From contig CAKUJT010000001.1 of NCBI GenBank assembly GCA_934661765.1, positions 52,464 through 116,463 on the forward strand: DNA of 64,000 nucleotides, given 5' to 3'. The translations under genes were made by a program, and so were the position numbers. This DNA is from an uncultured Senegalimassilia sp. GTDB taxonomy: Bacteria > Actinomycetota > Coriobacteriia > Coriobacteriales > Eggerthellaceae. Positions 44,342 through 53,096 of this stretch are shown piece by piece; positions within the stretch are counted from its first letter, which is position 1; each line of letters opens with the position of its first letter. The notes beneath the pieces were generated by a model. The model saw only the letters and a program-made list of their open reading frames with translations, did not search any database and was not told where the DNA came from.

Positions 44342-44700
44342 GGGCCGCCCCTTTCCGCTTGGCTTCCTGAATTTTGGGATGGCTGCGCCAGCCCGCCATG
44401 GTGCGGCAGGTGGCTGCTGGAAAACGCATTCATTCCCCTGGCGCAAACGAACATCGAACGCGATGCTGTTCAGGGCACCCTGGTATGGTGCAGGCCACCG
44501 CGCCCAGGGCGTGCCGGCCTACGGAAAACGCGCTGATGGGGTTTCGCCGCAGTGTCGGTGGCACGACATCTTTTGCGATGCGGTGGCCCCGACACGATGC
44601 GGAAAACGGGCCATCGGCTTGTTTTCCATCTCGCAATAATACACGAGAATAAATATCGTGTTGTAAAAATACTGTTATGCCCCCTACATCTTCGCATGCA
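44342..44700 (-). promoter_or_regulatory. Leader and candidate promoter of the polysaccharide operon
   Basis: On the minus strand TTACAA (44661-44666) and TATTAT (44636-44641) could be -35 and -10 boxes, though the 19-base spacing is long. Between them ACACGA and TCGTGT (44641-44661) form a 6-bp inverted repeat with a 9-base centre, a possible operator. The transcript would have a leader of about 300 bases. In it, 44492-44520 (AGGCC ... GGCCT with GCCC/GGGC inside) is an imperfect palindrome that could serve as the LoaP hairpin. From 44701 to 45011 I see no gene. Confidence 0.4.
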
Positions 44701-45011
44701 ATGTTCCGAGAGCACATGTTTCTGCAATAAACGCGGTTTTATGTGGGTCTTTGTGAGTGCCGTTTCACAGCGGGCGCAGGATGCCCCCGGGAGCTGCTCG
44801 CTGACTGCGCTTCCGCTTACCCCCGCCGACGTTGTTGGCGTTTCACCTGATAGCGCTGGCGCGGCTGCCCCGCAGCCCGTTTGGGGCGGCCCCGGCATGT
44901 GGCTTGCTGTTTCCGCGGCCTTTGCTGGGGCCGCTCCCCTCGCGTTCGGCGGTTCATCTGCTAGAATCGCATGTGCATCGCTTCTATGCTTATCATTTGG
45001 GGGAGACCGTC

Positions 45012-47834
45012 TTGAAACACTCGCACACGCTCCGCGCCGTTGGCCGACGCGCCGTCGCGCTTGCGCTGAGCGCGGTACTGGCCGCCACCTGCGTCTCGCT
45101 GGTGCCGCTTGGCCTGGCATCCGCCCAGGAGGAGTCCCCTGACACCGCTTCGCAATCCGAATCCTCCGAGATCAAGACCGTGCGCGTGGGCTGGCTGCTC
45201 AGCAACCATGGCTTTCAAAACGGCATGCCCGGCGAATACATGTCCGGGTGGGGCTACGAGTACCTGCAAACGCTGTCCTACTACACCCCCGGCTGGAAAT
45301 ACGAGTACGTTCCCGGCACCTTCCCCGAGCTCATTCAGAAGCTCAAAGACGGCGAAATCGACCTGATGCCCAACATCTCCTACACGCCCGAGCGCGCCGA
45401 GAAGCTGCTGTACTCGTCGAACCCTCAGGGCATGGAGCACTATTACATCTACGCAAAACCCACCAACGACGCGCTGGCGACGGGCGACCCGGCCGCGCTC
45501 AACGGCATGACCATCGGCGCCAACCCCGACGTCATGCAAACCGAGGTGGGCAAGCAGTGGATCGAGAATCAGGGCATCAGCTGCGACTACCGCTATTACA
45601 GCAGCGGAAACGCGCTGTTCGACGCGCTTTCCTCGGGCGAGGTGGACGCCGTCATCATGAACGACACCATATCGTCAAGCGACGCCATGCCCGTGTTCTC
45701 CGTGGGCGAGAGCAACTACTTCTTCGCCGTGCCCAAATCACGGCAGGACCTGATGGACGACATCAACGCTGCCATGACCATGCTCAGAAGCACCAACCCG
45801 CGCTACAACGACGAGGTGAAGGCCCGCTATTCCACGCGCAACAGCGGCTCGTCGGCGCTGACCGGCGGCGAGAGCGCCTGGCTTGCCGACCACGGCAACG
45901 CCATCACCGTCGGGTACTTGGACGACCTGCTGCCGTTCTCCAACAAGGGCCAGGACGGGCAGATCGAGGGCTCGCTTTCCGCCCTGGTCAGCACGCTGGA
46001 GGAGCAATACGGCATTGCGGTGAGCGCCGTGCCGTTCGAATCAAACAAGGAACTCACCGACGCGCTGCGCGACGGCAGCATCGACGTGGCCATGCCCGTC
46101 AACAAGGACTATTGGCTTGCCGAGCAGGCCGGGTTCATCCAGTCGTCGATCATGGCAACCACCTCGCTTGTCGCCATCTACCCAGGCGGCAACCTTGACG
46201 ATGCGCTGAAGAACATCGCGTACCACGACCGTTCGCTGCTGGACGATATCGACCTGCAGGTGCGCTACCCCGAGGCCACCATCACGCAATACCCCGACGC
46301 CCATGCGTGCATCGACGCCATCAAGGCGGGCAAGGCAACGTGCCTGATCATGACCGTCACCGGGCTTGACACGCTGCGCGACGAGGTCGACCTGGGCAGC
46401 TTGGTCACTTCCGAGATGCCCAGGAGCATCGGGCTTGCCTGCTGGCTGCGGCAAGGCGATGCGCAGCTGCTCAGCATCGTGAACAAGGGCATCGTCAGCG
46501 CCGCCGATGACATCGCAGCAAGCGCGTATTCGCATTATTCCTATTCCGACGGGCAATCCGAGTTCGCCCAGTTCGTCGAGCACAACCGCGTGGCTATCCT
46601 CACGGGCATCGGCGCGCTGCTTTTGGGCGCCATCGCCATCCTGACGTGGTCGCTGCACAGCGCGCGCGAGGCGCAACGCAGGGCGCAGGAGGCCAGCGCC
46701 GCGAAAACCGCGTTCCTGTCCCGCATGAGCCATGACATTCGCACGCCGCTCAACGGCATCTTGGGGCTTTTGGAGCTCAACGGGCAGCACCCCGACGACG
46801 CGGAAGCGAACACCGAGAACCGCGAGAAGGCCAAGGTGGCGGCCAACCATCTGCTCACGCTGATCAACGACATCCTGGAAATGAGCAAGATCGAGGACCA
46901 CGCCGTTGAACTTGAGAACCTGCCGTTCAACCTGACGGATCTGTGCCGCGACATCTTCGTGCTGGGGCAGATCCGCGCCAACAGCCGCGACGTCACGCTG
47001 ACCACCAGCGGCCCGGACTCCTTCGCCTACCCCGATGTGTACGGCAGTCCCCTGCACGTGCGCCGCGTGCTCCTAAACCTGGTGGAGAACTGCATCAAGT
47101 ACAACAAGCCCGGCGGCTCCGTGCACTGCTCGGCCGAGCAGATGGACCTGGTCGGGGACAAGGTCGTCTACCGCTTCGTCATCAGCGACACGGGCATCGG
47201 CATGTCGCCGGAGTTCCTCAAGCATCTGTTCGAGCCGTTCGCGCAGGCCAACGACGACGCACGCAGCAACTACCAGGGCACGGGCATGGGCATGCCCATC
47301 GTGAAGGCACTCGTGAAGAACATGGGCGGCGCCATTTCCGTGGAAAGCGAGCTGGGCCGGGGCACCACGTTCACCGTGGACCTGCCTTTCGTGATCAACC
47401 GCGCGCCTGAGGTTGCGGAAGCGCCGGCCGATGCCGAGGAATGCGACATTTGCGGCATGAGCATCCTGCTGGTCGAGGACAACGAGCTGAACACCGAGAT
47501 CGCCCAGACGCTGCTGGAACACGACGGCGCGCTGGTCACCACCGCCGTCAACGGCAGGGAGGCGCTCGAGCTGTTCCAAGCCAAGCCCGCCGGCACGTTC
47601 GACGCCATCCTCATGGACGTCATGATGCCCGAGATGAACGGCTACGAAGCCACGCGCGCCATCCGCCTGTGCGACAAGCCCGACGCCGCCGACGTGCCCA
47701 TCATCGCCATGACCGCCAACGCCTTCGCCGAGGACGTGGAGCGCGCCAAGGAGTCCGGCATGAACGACCACCTGTCGAAGCCGATCGAGATCGAGAAGCT
47801 GAAGGCCACGCTGGCGAAGTATCGGGCGAGGTAA
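45012..47834 (+). CDS. Hybrid sensor histidine kinase with two periplasmic solute-binding domains
   Basis: I choose TTG 45012, behind GGGGGAG, because a signal peptide follows (ALALSAVLAATCVSLVPLGL ... ASA). The 940-residue protein has two SBP_bac_3-type domains (55-290 and 300-515; VRVGWLLSNHGFQNGMPGEY and ITVGYLDDLLPFSNKG), one membrane helix (527-549), HisKA with MSHDIRTPLNG (His near 574), HATPase (LLNLVENCIKYN, DTGIGMSPEFL, GTGMGMPIVKAL) and a receiver domain with Asp in ILMDVMMPEMNG near 869. It should sense an external small molecule. No Hpt or partner regulator is adjacent. It may control the cytochrome/reductase genes downstream. Confidence 0.88.
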   Translation: MKHSHTLRAVGRRAVALALSAVLAATCVSLVPLGLASAQEESPDTASQSESSEIKTVRVGWLLSNHGFQNGMPGEYMSGWGYEYLQTLSYYTPGWKYEYVPGTFPELIQKLKDGEIDLMPNISYTPERAEKLLYSSNPQGMEHYYIYAKPTNDALATGDPAALNGMTIGANPDVMQTEVGKQWIENQGISCDYRYYSSGNALFDALSSGEVDAVIMNDTISSSDAMPVFSVGESNYFFAVPKSRQDLMDDINAAMTMLRSTNPRYNDEVKARYSTRNSGSSALTGGESAWLADHGNAITVGYLDDLLPFSNKGQDGQIEGSLSALVSTLEEQYGIAVSAVPFESNKELTDALRDGSIDVAMPVNKDYWLAEQAGFIQSSIMATTSLVAIYPGGNLDDALKNIAYHDRSLLDDIDLQVRYPEATITQYPDAHACIDAIKAGKATCLIMTVTGLDTLRDEVDLGSLVTSEMPRSIGLACWLRQGDAQLLSIVNKGIVSAADDIAASAYSHYSYSDGQSEFAQFVEHNRVAILTGIGALLLGAIAILTWSLHSAREAQRRAQEASAAKTAFLSRMSHDIRTPLNGILGLLELNGQHPDDAEANTENREKAKVAANHLLTLINDILEMSKIEDHAVELENLPFNLTDLCRDIFVLGQIRANSRDVTLTTSGPDSFAYPDVYGSPLHVRRVLLNLVENCIKYNKPGGSVHCSAEQMDLVGDKVVYRFVISDTGIGMSPEFLKHLFEPFAQANDDARSNYQGTGMGMPIVKALVKNMGGAISVESELGRGTTFTVDLPFVINRAPEVAEAPADAEECDICGMSILLVEDNELNTEIAQTLLEHDGALVTTAVNGREALELFQAKPAGTFDAILMDVMMPEMNGYEATRAIRLCDKPDAADVPIIAMTANAFAEDVERAKESGMNDHLSKPIEIEKLKATLAKYRAR

Positions 47835-48011
47835 CGCGGAGGGCAGCGGGCTTGCAAGCCGAGCGTGCCAGGGGCGCGGCGAGCACGCAACGACTCGCGG
47901 GCCGGGGACTGGCGGCCGGCGGGTTGCGGCGGCCCCGGCCCCACCGGGCTTGCCGCGCCGACCTTGCGGCAAGCATCCCTCAGCCGCCTACCCTACCCCC
48001 CTTCGCCACCT

Positions 48012-48039
48012 TTCTGACCTGCGGAAACGCTGATATACC
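48012..48039 (+). promoter_or_regulatory. Candidate promoter of the cytochrome/reductase operon
   Basis: TTCTGA (48012-48017) and TATACC (48034-48039) are separated by 16 bases and lie about 95 bp before the cytochrome start. The rest of the gap after the kinase (47835-48011) is very GC-rich, with short inverted repeats that might end the kinase transcript, but no clear terminator. Confidence 0.35.
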
Positions 48040-48133
48040 CTACTCCATGCGATTCTTTCGCCCTGGTGTTTTCCCTATTCTTTTCCCTGCTCGCACGTAG
48101 CAAGAGAAAAGGAACTCAAGGAGAGGAGAACAT

Positions 48134-48832
48134 GTGAGCGAGAACGAGAATGCGCCTGCGCCGAAGCGCGTGCGGCGTGGGGCCATCGTGGGCGGCGTGG
48201 TCGCGGTCGTCGTGGTGGTGGCCGCGATCGGGGCGTTCGTCTGGCACGAGCAGCCCAGCTTCTGCAACGCCATCTGTCACACGCCGATGGACGGCTATCT
48301 GGAAACCTACGAGGCGACGCCCGGGCAACCCGCAACCGACAAATGGGGCAACCCCGTGGCCGACGCGTCCGGCATGCTGTCCGCCGTGCACCGCACCAAC
48401 AGCAGCGACGCTGACTGCCTGACCTGCCACCAGCCCGTCATGAGCGAGCAGATCAACGAGGGCATGGAGTGGATCGGCGGCAACTACACCCTGGTGGCCA
48501 CCGACGGCAACCCCGACGGCGTGCTGACCGAGCGCAGCACCGACCAGCTGACCGAGGCGCGCGGCGTCCAGGGCGACCAGTTCTGCCTGAACAAGGACTG
48601 CCACAACATGACGCGCGAGGACCTGACCGCCATGACCGAGGTCAAGACCGACAACCCCGCCATCAGGATCCGCAACCCGCACTCCTGGCAGCACGGCCAG
48701 CAGGCCTGCACCGATTGCCACAAGGCGCACCGTGCCAGCGTGCTCACCTGCACGCAATGCCACGCAGACATGCAGGTCCCCGAGGGCTGGATCTCCGCCC
48801 AAGAGGCGAAACTGCTTCCCAATCAGGCCTAA
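48134..48832 (+). CDS. Membrane-anchored multiheme c-type cytochrome (NapC/NrfH-like role)
   Basis: The 232-residue protein begins at GTG 48134 behind GGAGAGGAGAA. A basic N-terminus precedes one membrane helix (IVGGVVAVVVVVAAIGAFVW). Five heme-binding motifs follow: CNAICH (C-x3-CH), CLTCH, CLNKDCH (C-x4-CH), CTDCH and CTQCH, so up to five hemes, two with unusual spacing. Such cytochromes take electrons from menaquinol and pass them to a periplasmic reductase. The flavoprotein gene starts 20 bp later, which makes that its obvious partner. Confidence 0.88.
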   Translation: MSENENAPAPKRVRRGAIVGGVVAVVVVVAAIGAFVWHEQPSFCNAICHTPMDGYLETYEATPGQPATDKWGNPVADASGMLSAVHRTNSSDADCLTCHQPVMSEQINEGMEWIGGNYTLVATDGNPDGVLTERSTDQLTEARGVQGDQFCLNKDCHNMTREDLTAMTEVKTDNPAIRIRNPHSWQHGQQACTDCHKAHRASVLTCTQCHADMQVPEGWISAQEAKLLPNQA

Positions 48833-48852
48833 CGCGGAACAGGAGCAACCAT

Positions 48853-50568
48853 ATGAGCAATAAGACGTTAAGCCGCCGAAGCTTCCTCACCGGCTTCGGC
48901 GCAGCAGGCGCCCTGGCCGCCGCCGGCGCGCTGACGGGCTGCGGCGCCCCCGCCGTGACCACGAAGGAGGATCTGGAGCGCCAGAAGGCCGCCGAGAAGG
49001 GCGACTGGCGCGAGAAGCCTGCCGTCCCGCAGAAGGTCGCCGAGACCTTCGACGCCGACGTGGTCGTGGTCGGCGCCGGCAACGGCGGCATGGTGGCCGC
49101 CACCACCGCGGCGCAGGCGGGCGCGAAGGTCATCGTGCTGGAGGCGTCCAACGGCCTGGCATGCGCACGCGAGGCCATCGGCGCGCTGAACTCCAAGCTG
49201 GCCGGCGAGCACACCGAGGACGTGGCGAAGCTCATCAACTACGCCAGCCAAACGCAATCCGGCGACATCAACCCGCCGCTGTACCGCACCTGGGCCGAGA
49301 AGTCCGGTGAGATGATCGAATGGATGGCCGAGACGCTGGCGCCTTTGGGCATGGTGTTCCCGTTCGAATGGCACAAGCCCGACGACGAGCACGCCTACTA
49401 CCCGGCCATGTGCTACAACCCCTGCCTGGGCGAATACAACCCCGACGGCCCGAACTACACCGCCTATATGCATTTGAGCATGCTGCAGCAGGTCTTCGAG
49501 GGCCTGGGCGGCGAGATCAAGTTCCTCACGCCCGCCGAGCAGCTGATCCAGGACGACGACGGCCGCGTGACCGGCGTGTACGCCACGCAGGCCGACGGCA
49601 GCTACATCAAGATCAACGTGACGAAGGGCGTTATCCTGTGCACCGGCGGCTACGGCGCCAACGACGAGATGCTCGAGGCGCTGCAGCCCGGCGTGACCGA
49701 CTGGTGCGTCACCGGCAGCGCCACGTGCGAGAAGGGCCAAGGCATCAAGATGGCCCTGTGGGCCGGCGGCCAGCTTGAGGCCGGCGGCGGCTCGATGATC
49801 TGGAACCGCGGCGGCATGACCGACGACACCACGTTCGGCAAGCCCTACAACGGCGAGCTGTTCATCATGGGAAGCCAGCCCTACCTGCACGTGAACACGC
49901 GCGGCGAGCGTTTCATGAACGAGGACCAGTGCTACCCCATGAGCTATTCCATGGCGTGTAACCAGCCCGGCCATTACAGCTGGGAGGTGTTCGACGGCAA
50001 GTACTACGAGGACGCCGAGCGCTTCGACACCTGCGGCTGCTCGCGCATCGTGCCGGCGCCGTCGGGGACCGCGTTCAACGCCGACGTGTACAGCCTTGAG
50101 GCGGTCGGCAAGGACAATCTGGACAACTTCTGGATCGGCCCAGCGCTGCAAAACGGCGTGCTGAAGAAGGCCGACACGCTTGAGGGGCTGGCCGATGTCA
50201 TGGGCTTCACCGGCGAGGAGAAGAAGATGTTCCTGGCGACGGTCGAGCGCTACAACAAGCTCTACGATCAGGGCGAGGACGTGGACTTCGGCAAGCCGAT
50301 GTACCGCATGTCGTCGGTTTCGCAGCCGCCGTTCTACGCGGCGCGCATCGCCGGCACCATGCTGGCCACCATGCACGGCATCATCACGAACGTGAACAGC
50401 CAGCCCGTGCGCGAGGACGGCACCGTTGTGGAAGGCCTGTACGTTTGCGGCAACGACCAGGGCGGATTCTACCCGCACAACTACCCGAGCAACTTCACGG
50501 GCATCAACGCCGGCCGCACGGCCACGTTCGCCCGCATCGCCGCCAAGCACGTCTGCGGCGTGGAGTAA
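48853..50568 (+). CDS. Tat-exported FAD-dependent reductase (fumarate reductase/FccA-like flavin subunit)
   Basis: The 571-residue protein has a twin-arginine signal (LSRRSFLTGFGAAGALAAAG) with a lipobox-like LTGC, so it may be exported folded and lipid-anchored. The FAD-binding ADVVVVGAGNGGMVAATTAA lies at 65-85 and GVILCTGGYGANDEML near 260. YVCGNDQGGFYPHNYPSNF and GINAGRTATFARIA form the C-terminal FAD site. It belongs to the FAD_binding_2 family, which reduces double bonds in fumarate, urocanate, acrylates and similar acceptors. It lacks its own heme domain and relies on the upstream cytochrome. The substrate is unknown. Confidence 0.88.
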   Translation: MSNKTLSRRSFLTGFGAAGALAAAGALTGCGAPAVTTKEDLERQKAAEKGDWREKPAVPQKVAETFDADVVVVGAGNGGMVAATTAAQAGAKVIVLEASNGLACAREAIGALNSKLAGEHTEDVAKLINYASQTQSGDINPPLYRTWAEKSGEMIEWMAETLAPLGMVFPFEWHKPDDEHAYYPAMCYNPCLGEYNPDGPNYTAYMHLSMLQQVFEGLGGEIKFLTPAEQLIQDDDGRVTGVYATQADGSYIKINVTKGVILCTGGYGANDEMLEALQPGVTDWCVTGSATCEKGQGIKMALWAGGQLEAGGGSMIWNRGGMTDDTTFGKPYNGELFIMGSQPYLHVNTRGERFMNEDQCYPMSYSMACNQPGHYSWEVFDGKYYEDAERFDTCGCSRIVPAPSGTAFNADVYSLEAVGKDNLDNFWIGPALQNGVLKKADTLEGLADVMGFTGEEKKMFLATVERYNKLYDQGEDVDFGKPMYRMSSVSQPPFYAARIAGTMLATMHGIITNVNSQPVREDGTVVEGLYVCGNDQGGFYPHNYPSNFTGINAGRTATFARIAAKHVCGVE

Positions 50569-50598
50569 GCGGGGGCGAGCGCGCGAGGCGCTTGCAGG

Positions 50599-50623
50599 GG
50601 GCGTCCTTTGGGACGCCCTTTTT
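50599..50623. terminator. Intrinsic terminator between convergent genes
   Basis: GGGCGTCC, loop TTTG, GGACGCCC, then TTTTT: a perfect 8-bp stem with a U tract for the plus-strand reductase operon. It also lies 10 bp past the stop of the minus-strand regulator, so it may work for both. Confidence 0.9.
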
Positions 50624-50632
50624 GGGTTTGGG

Positions 50633-52378
50633 TTATAGCTCGTCGCTCATGACCAGGTCGATGAGCTCTTGGCGCGAATGCACGTCAAGCTTCGCGTAGA
50701 TATGCTTCGCGTGCGTGGCGGCCGTATCGCGGCTGATGATGAGCGCGTCGCGGACGTACGGGATGGAGCGCCCATGCGCCAAAAGGCCGAACACCTCGGT
50801 TTCGCGGGGTGTCAACTTGTGTTCGCGCGCCAAAAGCGCCACCCGCTGCCCGATGAAGTCCATAGGCTGCGGGTTTTGCGAGGGGGAAGCAGATGCAGAA
50901 GGGGAAGCACCGGCGGAGACGCTGCTCGCAGCAGCAGAGCCCGCCGCCTGCGCCCCCGCGTTCGTGCTGGTTTCGCCAGCTTCCCCTTCGCCACCTGCGG
51001 TTTCGCCCGCCGACGCATCAGAGGCCGAAACGCCTTCGCCTTCCCCGCCAGCATCACTGACACTTTGGGGACGTAGCACTAAGTGTCCGACCCCGGTTTC
51101 GCCAGCTGCTACGCCTGCGCCCGCGATTGTGCAGGAGCCCGCCGCCGAAGCCGACGCCGCACAAGCCGTACCTGCGTAAGCCGGGGCCGTTTCCCAGGCC
51201 AAAAACCTGGTTTCGTCGTTGAGTGCCAGCATGACCGCGGCGACCAGCGCGACGATCAGCACCGCCGCCGCCCCGGACGGGTCGACGCTACCGCCGGTTA
51301 TCGCGCTCTGCAGAGGGGACGACACCAGCACGCCAAGCAGGTCGCCCGCGTGCACGAACAGCCAGCCCACGGCGTACGATTGCACCGGAGTGGCCGCTCC
51401 GCGGGCGGCGTAGGACGCGAAGTACATCTGCGTGATGACGCAAAACGCGAAGCGCGACGCGATTCCCACGCCCGCTGCCGCAAAAGCCCCCGTTTTCGCG
51501 CCAAGCACGATGATCGCGGCGAATCCGGCGACCATGAGCGGGCACATCCACCGATATGCGAACGACAGCGACACACGGCGCGGCCCCGCGGTTGCGGTCA
51601 CGCTGACCACCGCCATGAACAGGGCGCTTACCACGAAGATGACCACGGCATGGGACGCGTCGGCAGAAGACGACGCCCAAAACGAGCCCTCGATGCTCAC
51701 GAACATGCACGCAGCCAAGATGCCGAAGCCTCCGCGGCCCATGGAGCCGAACGCTTCGCGCAACGGAAGCGGGGCGGCAGGCAGGGACGTGTGGTCGGCT
51801 GAGGCCGAGGCACTGGTTTTAGACCAAGCGCGCCAAAGCAGCACGCCGCTGACCAGCGGAAACACCGAAACGAGCGCAATCGACGCACCTTGCGGCACAG
51901 CCATGGCGACAAACGACAGCAGTGCCGCCACGAACGCGGACGCCGGCGCGCACGATTCTACGGCGTCTTGCGGCAAACGCGCGTACAGCTGACCCCACAT
52001 CACCCACATGAGCGCGCTGCCAGCACCCGTGAGCACTGCCGACGCGGCGAACAAAAACGGCGTTGCGGCGAAGCCGTACGCCGGAAGGAACAGCATCGGC
52101 GTGGTAGCGGTCACCGCCAAAGGCGCGGCAACGACGAGCGCACGGCAGTTCGTCGGCGGGCCAAGCCGACGCTCCGCCGCAACGATGACGATCAGCGACA
52201 CCACCGCGGAACCGACTGGCAGCACGCTCACCGCCAGGCGTCGGGCAACGCCGCCTCCCATCGCGTCGATCACCATGGACAACCCGTCCATGGACCCGGA
52301 ATAGAACGCGCAAAACACCCAAGCCAGCAAGAATCCCCATCCCAGGCAGCGGGCGTTCGCTTTCATCTCTTCGATCAT
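50633..52378 (-). CDS. Membrane-bound LuxR-family regulator (12-TM sensor plus HTH)
   Basis: The 581-residue protein has about twelve membrane helices over residues 1-390, MFS-like in spacing. A low-complexity Ala/Ser/Gly/Glu linker follows (about 400-510), then a C-terminal LuxR helix-turn-helix (KLTPRETEVFGLLAHGRS, DTAATHAKHIYAKLDVHSR). This architecture is abundant in Eggerthellaceae next to respiratory flavoprotein reductases and is thought to be ligand-responsive. It is convergent with the reductase operon, its probable target. The linker DNA contains a palindromic repeat also found between genes elsewhere in the window. Confidence 0.88.
   Translation of the reverse strand: MIEEMKANARCLGWGFLLAWVFCAFYSGSMDGLSMVIDAMGGGVARRLAVSVLPVGSAVVSLIVIVAAERRLGPPTNCRALVVAAPLAVTATTPMLFLPAYGFAATPFLFAASAVLTGAGSALMWVMWGQLYARLPQDAVESCAPASAFVAALLSFVAMAVPQGASIALVSVFPLVSGVLLWRAWSKTSASASADHTSLPAAPLPLREAFGSMGRGGFGILAACMFVSIEGSFWASSSADASHAVVIFVVSALFMAVVSVTATAGPRRVSLSFAYRWMCPLMVAGFAAIIVLGAKTGAFAAAGVGIASRFAFCVITQMYFASYAARGAATPVQSYAVGWLFVHAGDLLGVLVSSPLQSAITGGSVDPSGAAAVLIVALVAAVMLALNDETRFLAWETAPAYAGTACAASASAAGSCTIAGAGVAAGETGVGHLVLRPQSVSDAGGEGEGVSASDASAGETAGGEGEAGETSTNAGAQAAGSAAASSVSAGASPSASASPSQNPQPMDFIGQRVALLAREHKLTPRETEVFGLLAHGRSIPYVRDALIISRDTAATHAKHIYAKLDVHSRQELIDLVMSDEL
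51058..51090. repeat. REP-like palindrome inside the luxR-type gene
   Basis: TGACACTTTGGGGACGTAGC then ACTAAGTGTCCGA: arms GACACTT/AAGTGTC around a GGGGACGTAGC core. It is the same repeat as at 52613, 63236, 63325 and 63968. Here it is translated in the linker, on the minus strand, as part of GVGHLVLRPQSVSDAG, without breaking the frame. Confidence 0.8.
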
Positions 52379-52743
52379 AATCCCCCCTTCGCTTCGCCTA
52401 TCATACGGTAAAACACCAGGTGAAAGGAATCACCCGCTTTCGGGTATTGACGCAAGCAGGGCGCAGGAAGCGGGGGTTTGTGGGGGGGTGCGCGGACACT
52501 GAGGGTGTGCCAGGTCACAGGGCCGACGAGCCGCATGGCCGACGGACCCACAGGGCCGCAAAGCTAGCGAGCCCGCCAAGTTCGCCACCTTGCCGAGCCC
52601 CGCAAGCCGCATCGGACGCTTTGGGGGCGTAGCGCTAAGTTCAGCCAACCTATCCGACACGCAATCGCGCTCGCGTTGATTCCCTCGCGGTTTCAACTAA
52701 GGAAATCGATGGGAGGCTTGCCTTCTTGAAGCATGATCTAGCT
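52379..52743. other. Intergenic region upstream of the LuxR-type gene
   Basis: No convincing gene. The promoter of the regulator must lie near its left part. A REP-like copy with one intact arm (CGGACGCTT, then GGGGGCGTAGCGCTAAG) lies at 52613-52640. Confidence 0.6.
52613..52640. repeat. REP-like repeat, imperfect copy
   Basis: CGGACGCTTTGGGGGCGTAG then CGCTAAG matches the consensus through the core. The closing arm has changed (TTCAGCC instead of TGTCCG), so it no longer folds perfectly. Confidence 0.65.
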
Positions 52744-52975
52744 GAAGCGAATTGCGATTCGTTTCCATTAAGCAAGGAATAACGGAAGCGAATCGTGTTT
52801 CGCTTCCGTTAAATGCGTATTAGCGGAAGTGAGTTGCGATTCACTTCCGTTATCGATGCATCATTTGAAGCGAAACTACGCCTCGGATGCTCTCGCGCAT
52901 CGACGAAACTTGTTGGATTTGCAAGTTTCGTCGATGGCATGGTCAAAACTTGCAGCTAATGCAAGTTTTGACCAT
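52744..52975. repeat. Cluster of five adjacent inverted repeats
   Basis: (1) 52744-52765, GAAGCGAAT/ATTCGTTTC, 8 of 9. (2) 52780-52811, TAACGGAAGCGAA/TTCGCTTCCGTTA, perfect 13 bp. (3) 52821-52852, TAGCGGAAGTGA/TCACTTCCGTTA, 11 of 12. (4) 52898-52936, CATCGACGAAACTTG and its exact complement, 15 bp with a 9-base loop. (5) 52939-52975, ATGGTCAAAACTTGCA and its exact complement, 16 bp with a 5-base loop. Units 1-3 share one sequence family; 4 and 5 share AAACTTG. No U tracts follow, so they are not plain terminators. From 52976 to 53096 nothing further is seen. Confidence 0.85.
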
Positions 52976-53096
52976 CAAGGGGTGCGGCAGAGAAGCCACT
53001 GGCGAACCTGAATCAGGCGACCTTCGCAGCAGGTGTTGAGCGGCCTGATCTCTACGGCTGTTACGACGGGTATTGCCCGCCCCAAACTCGACGGCC

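Noticed and set aside
44832..45011. Start of the sensor kinase at 44832
   Set aside because: The extra residues precede the signal peptide; TTG 45012 with GGGGGAG upstream fits better.
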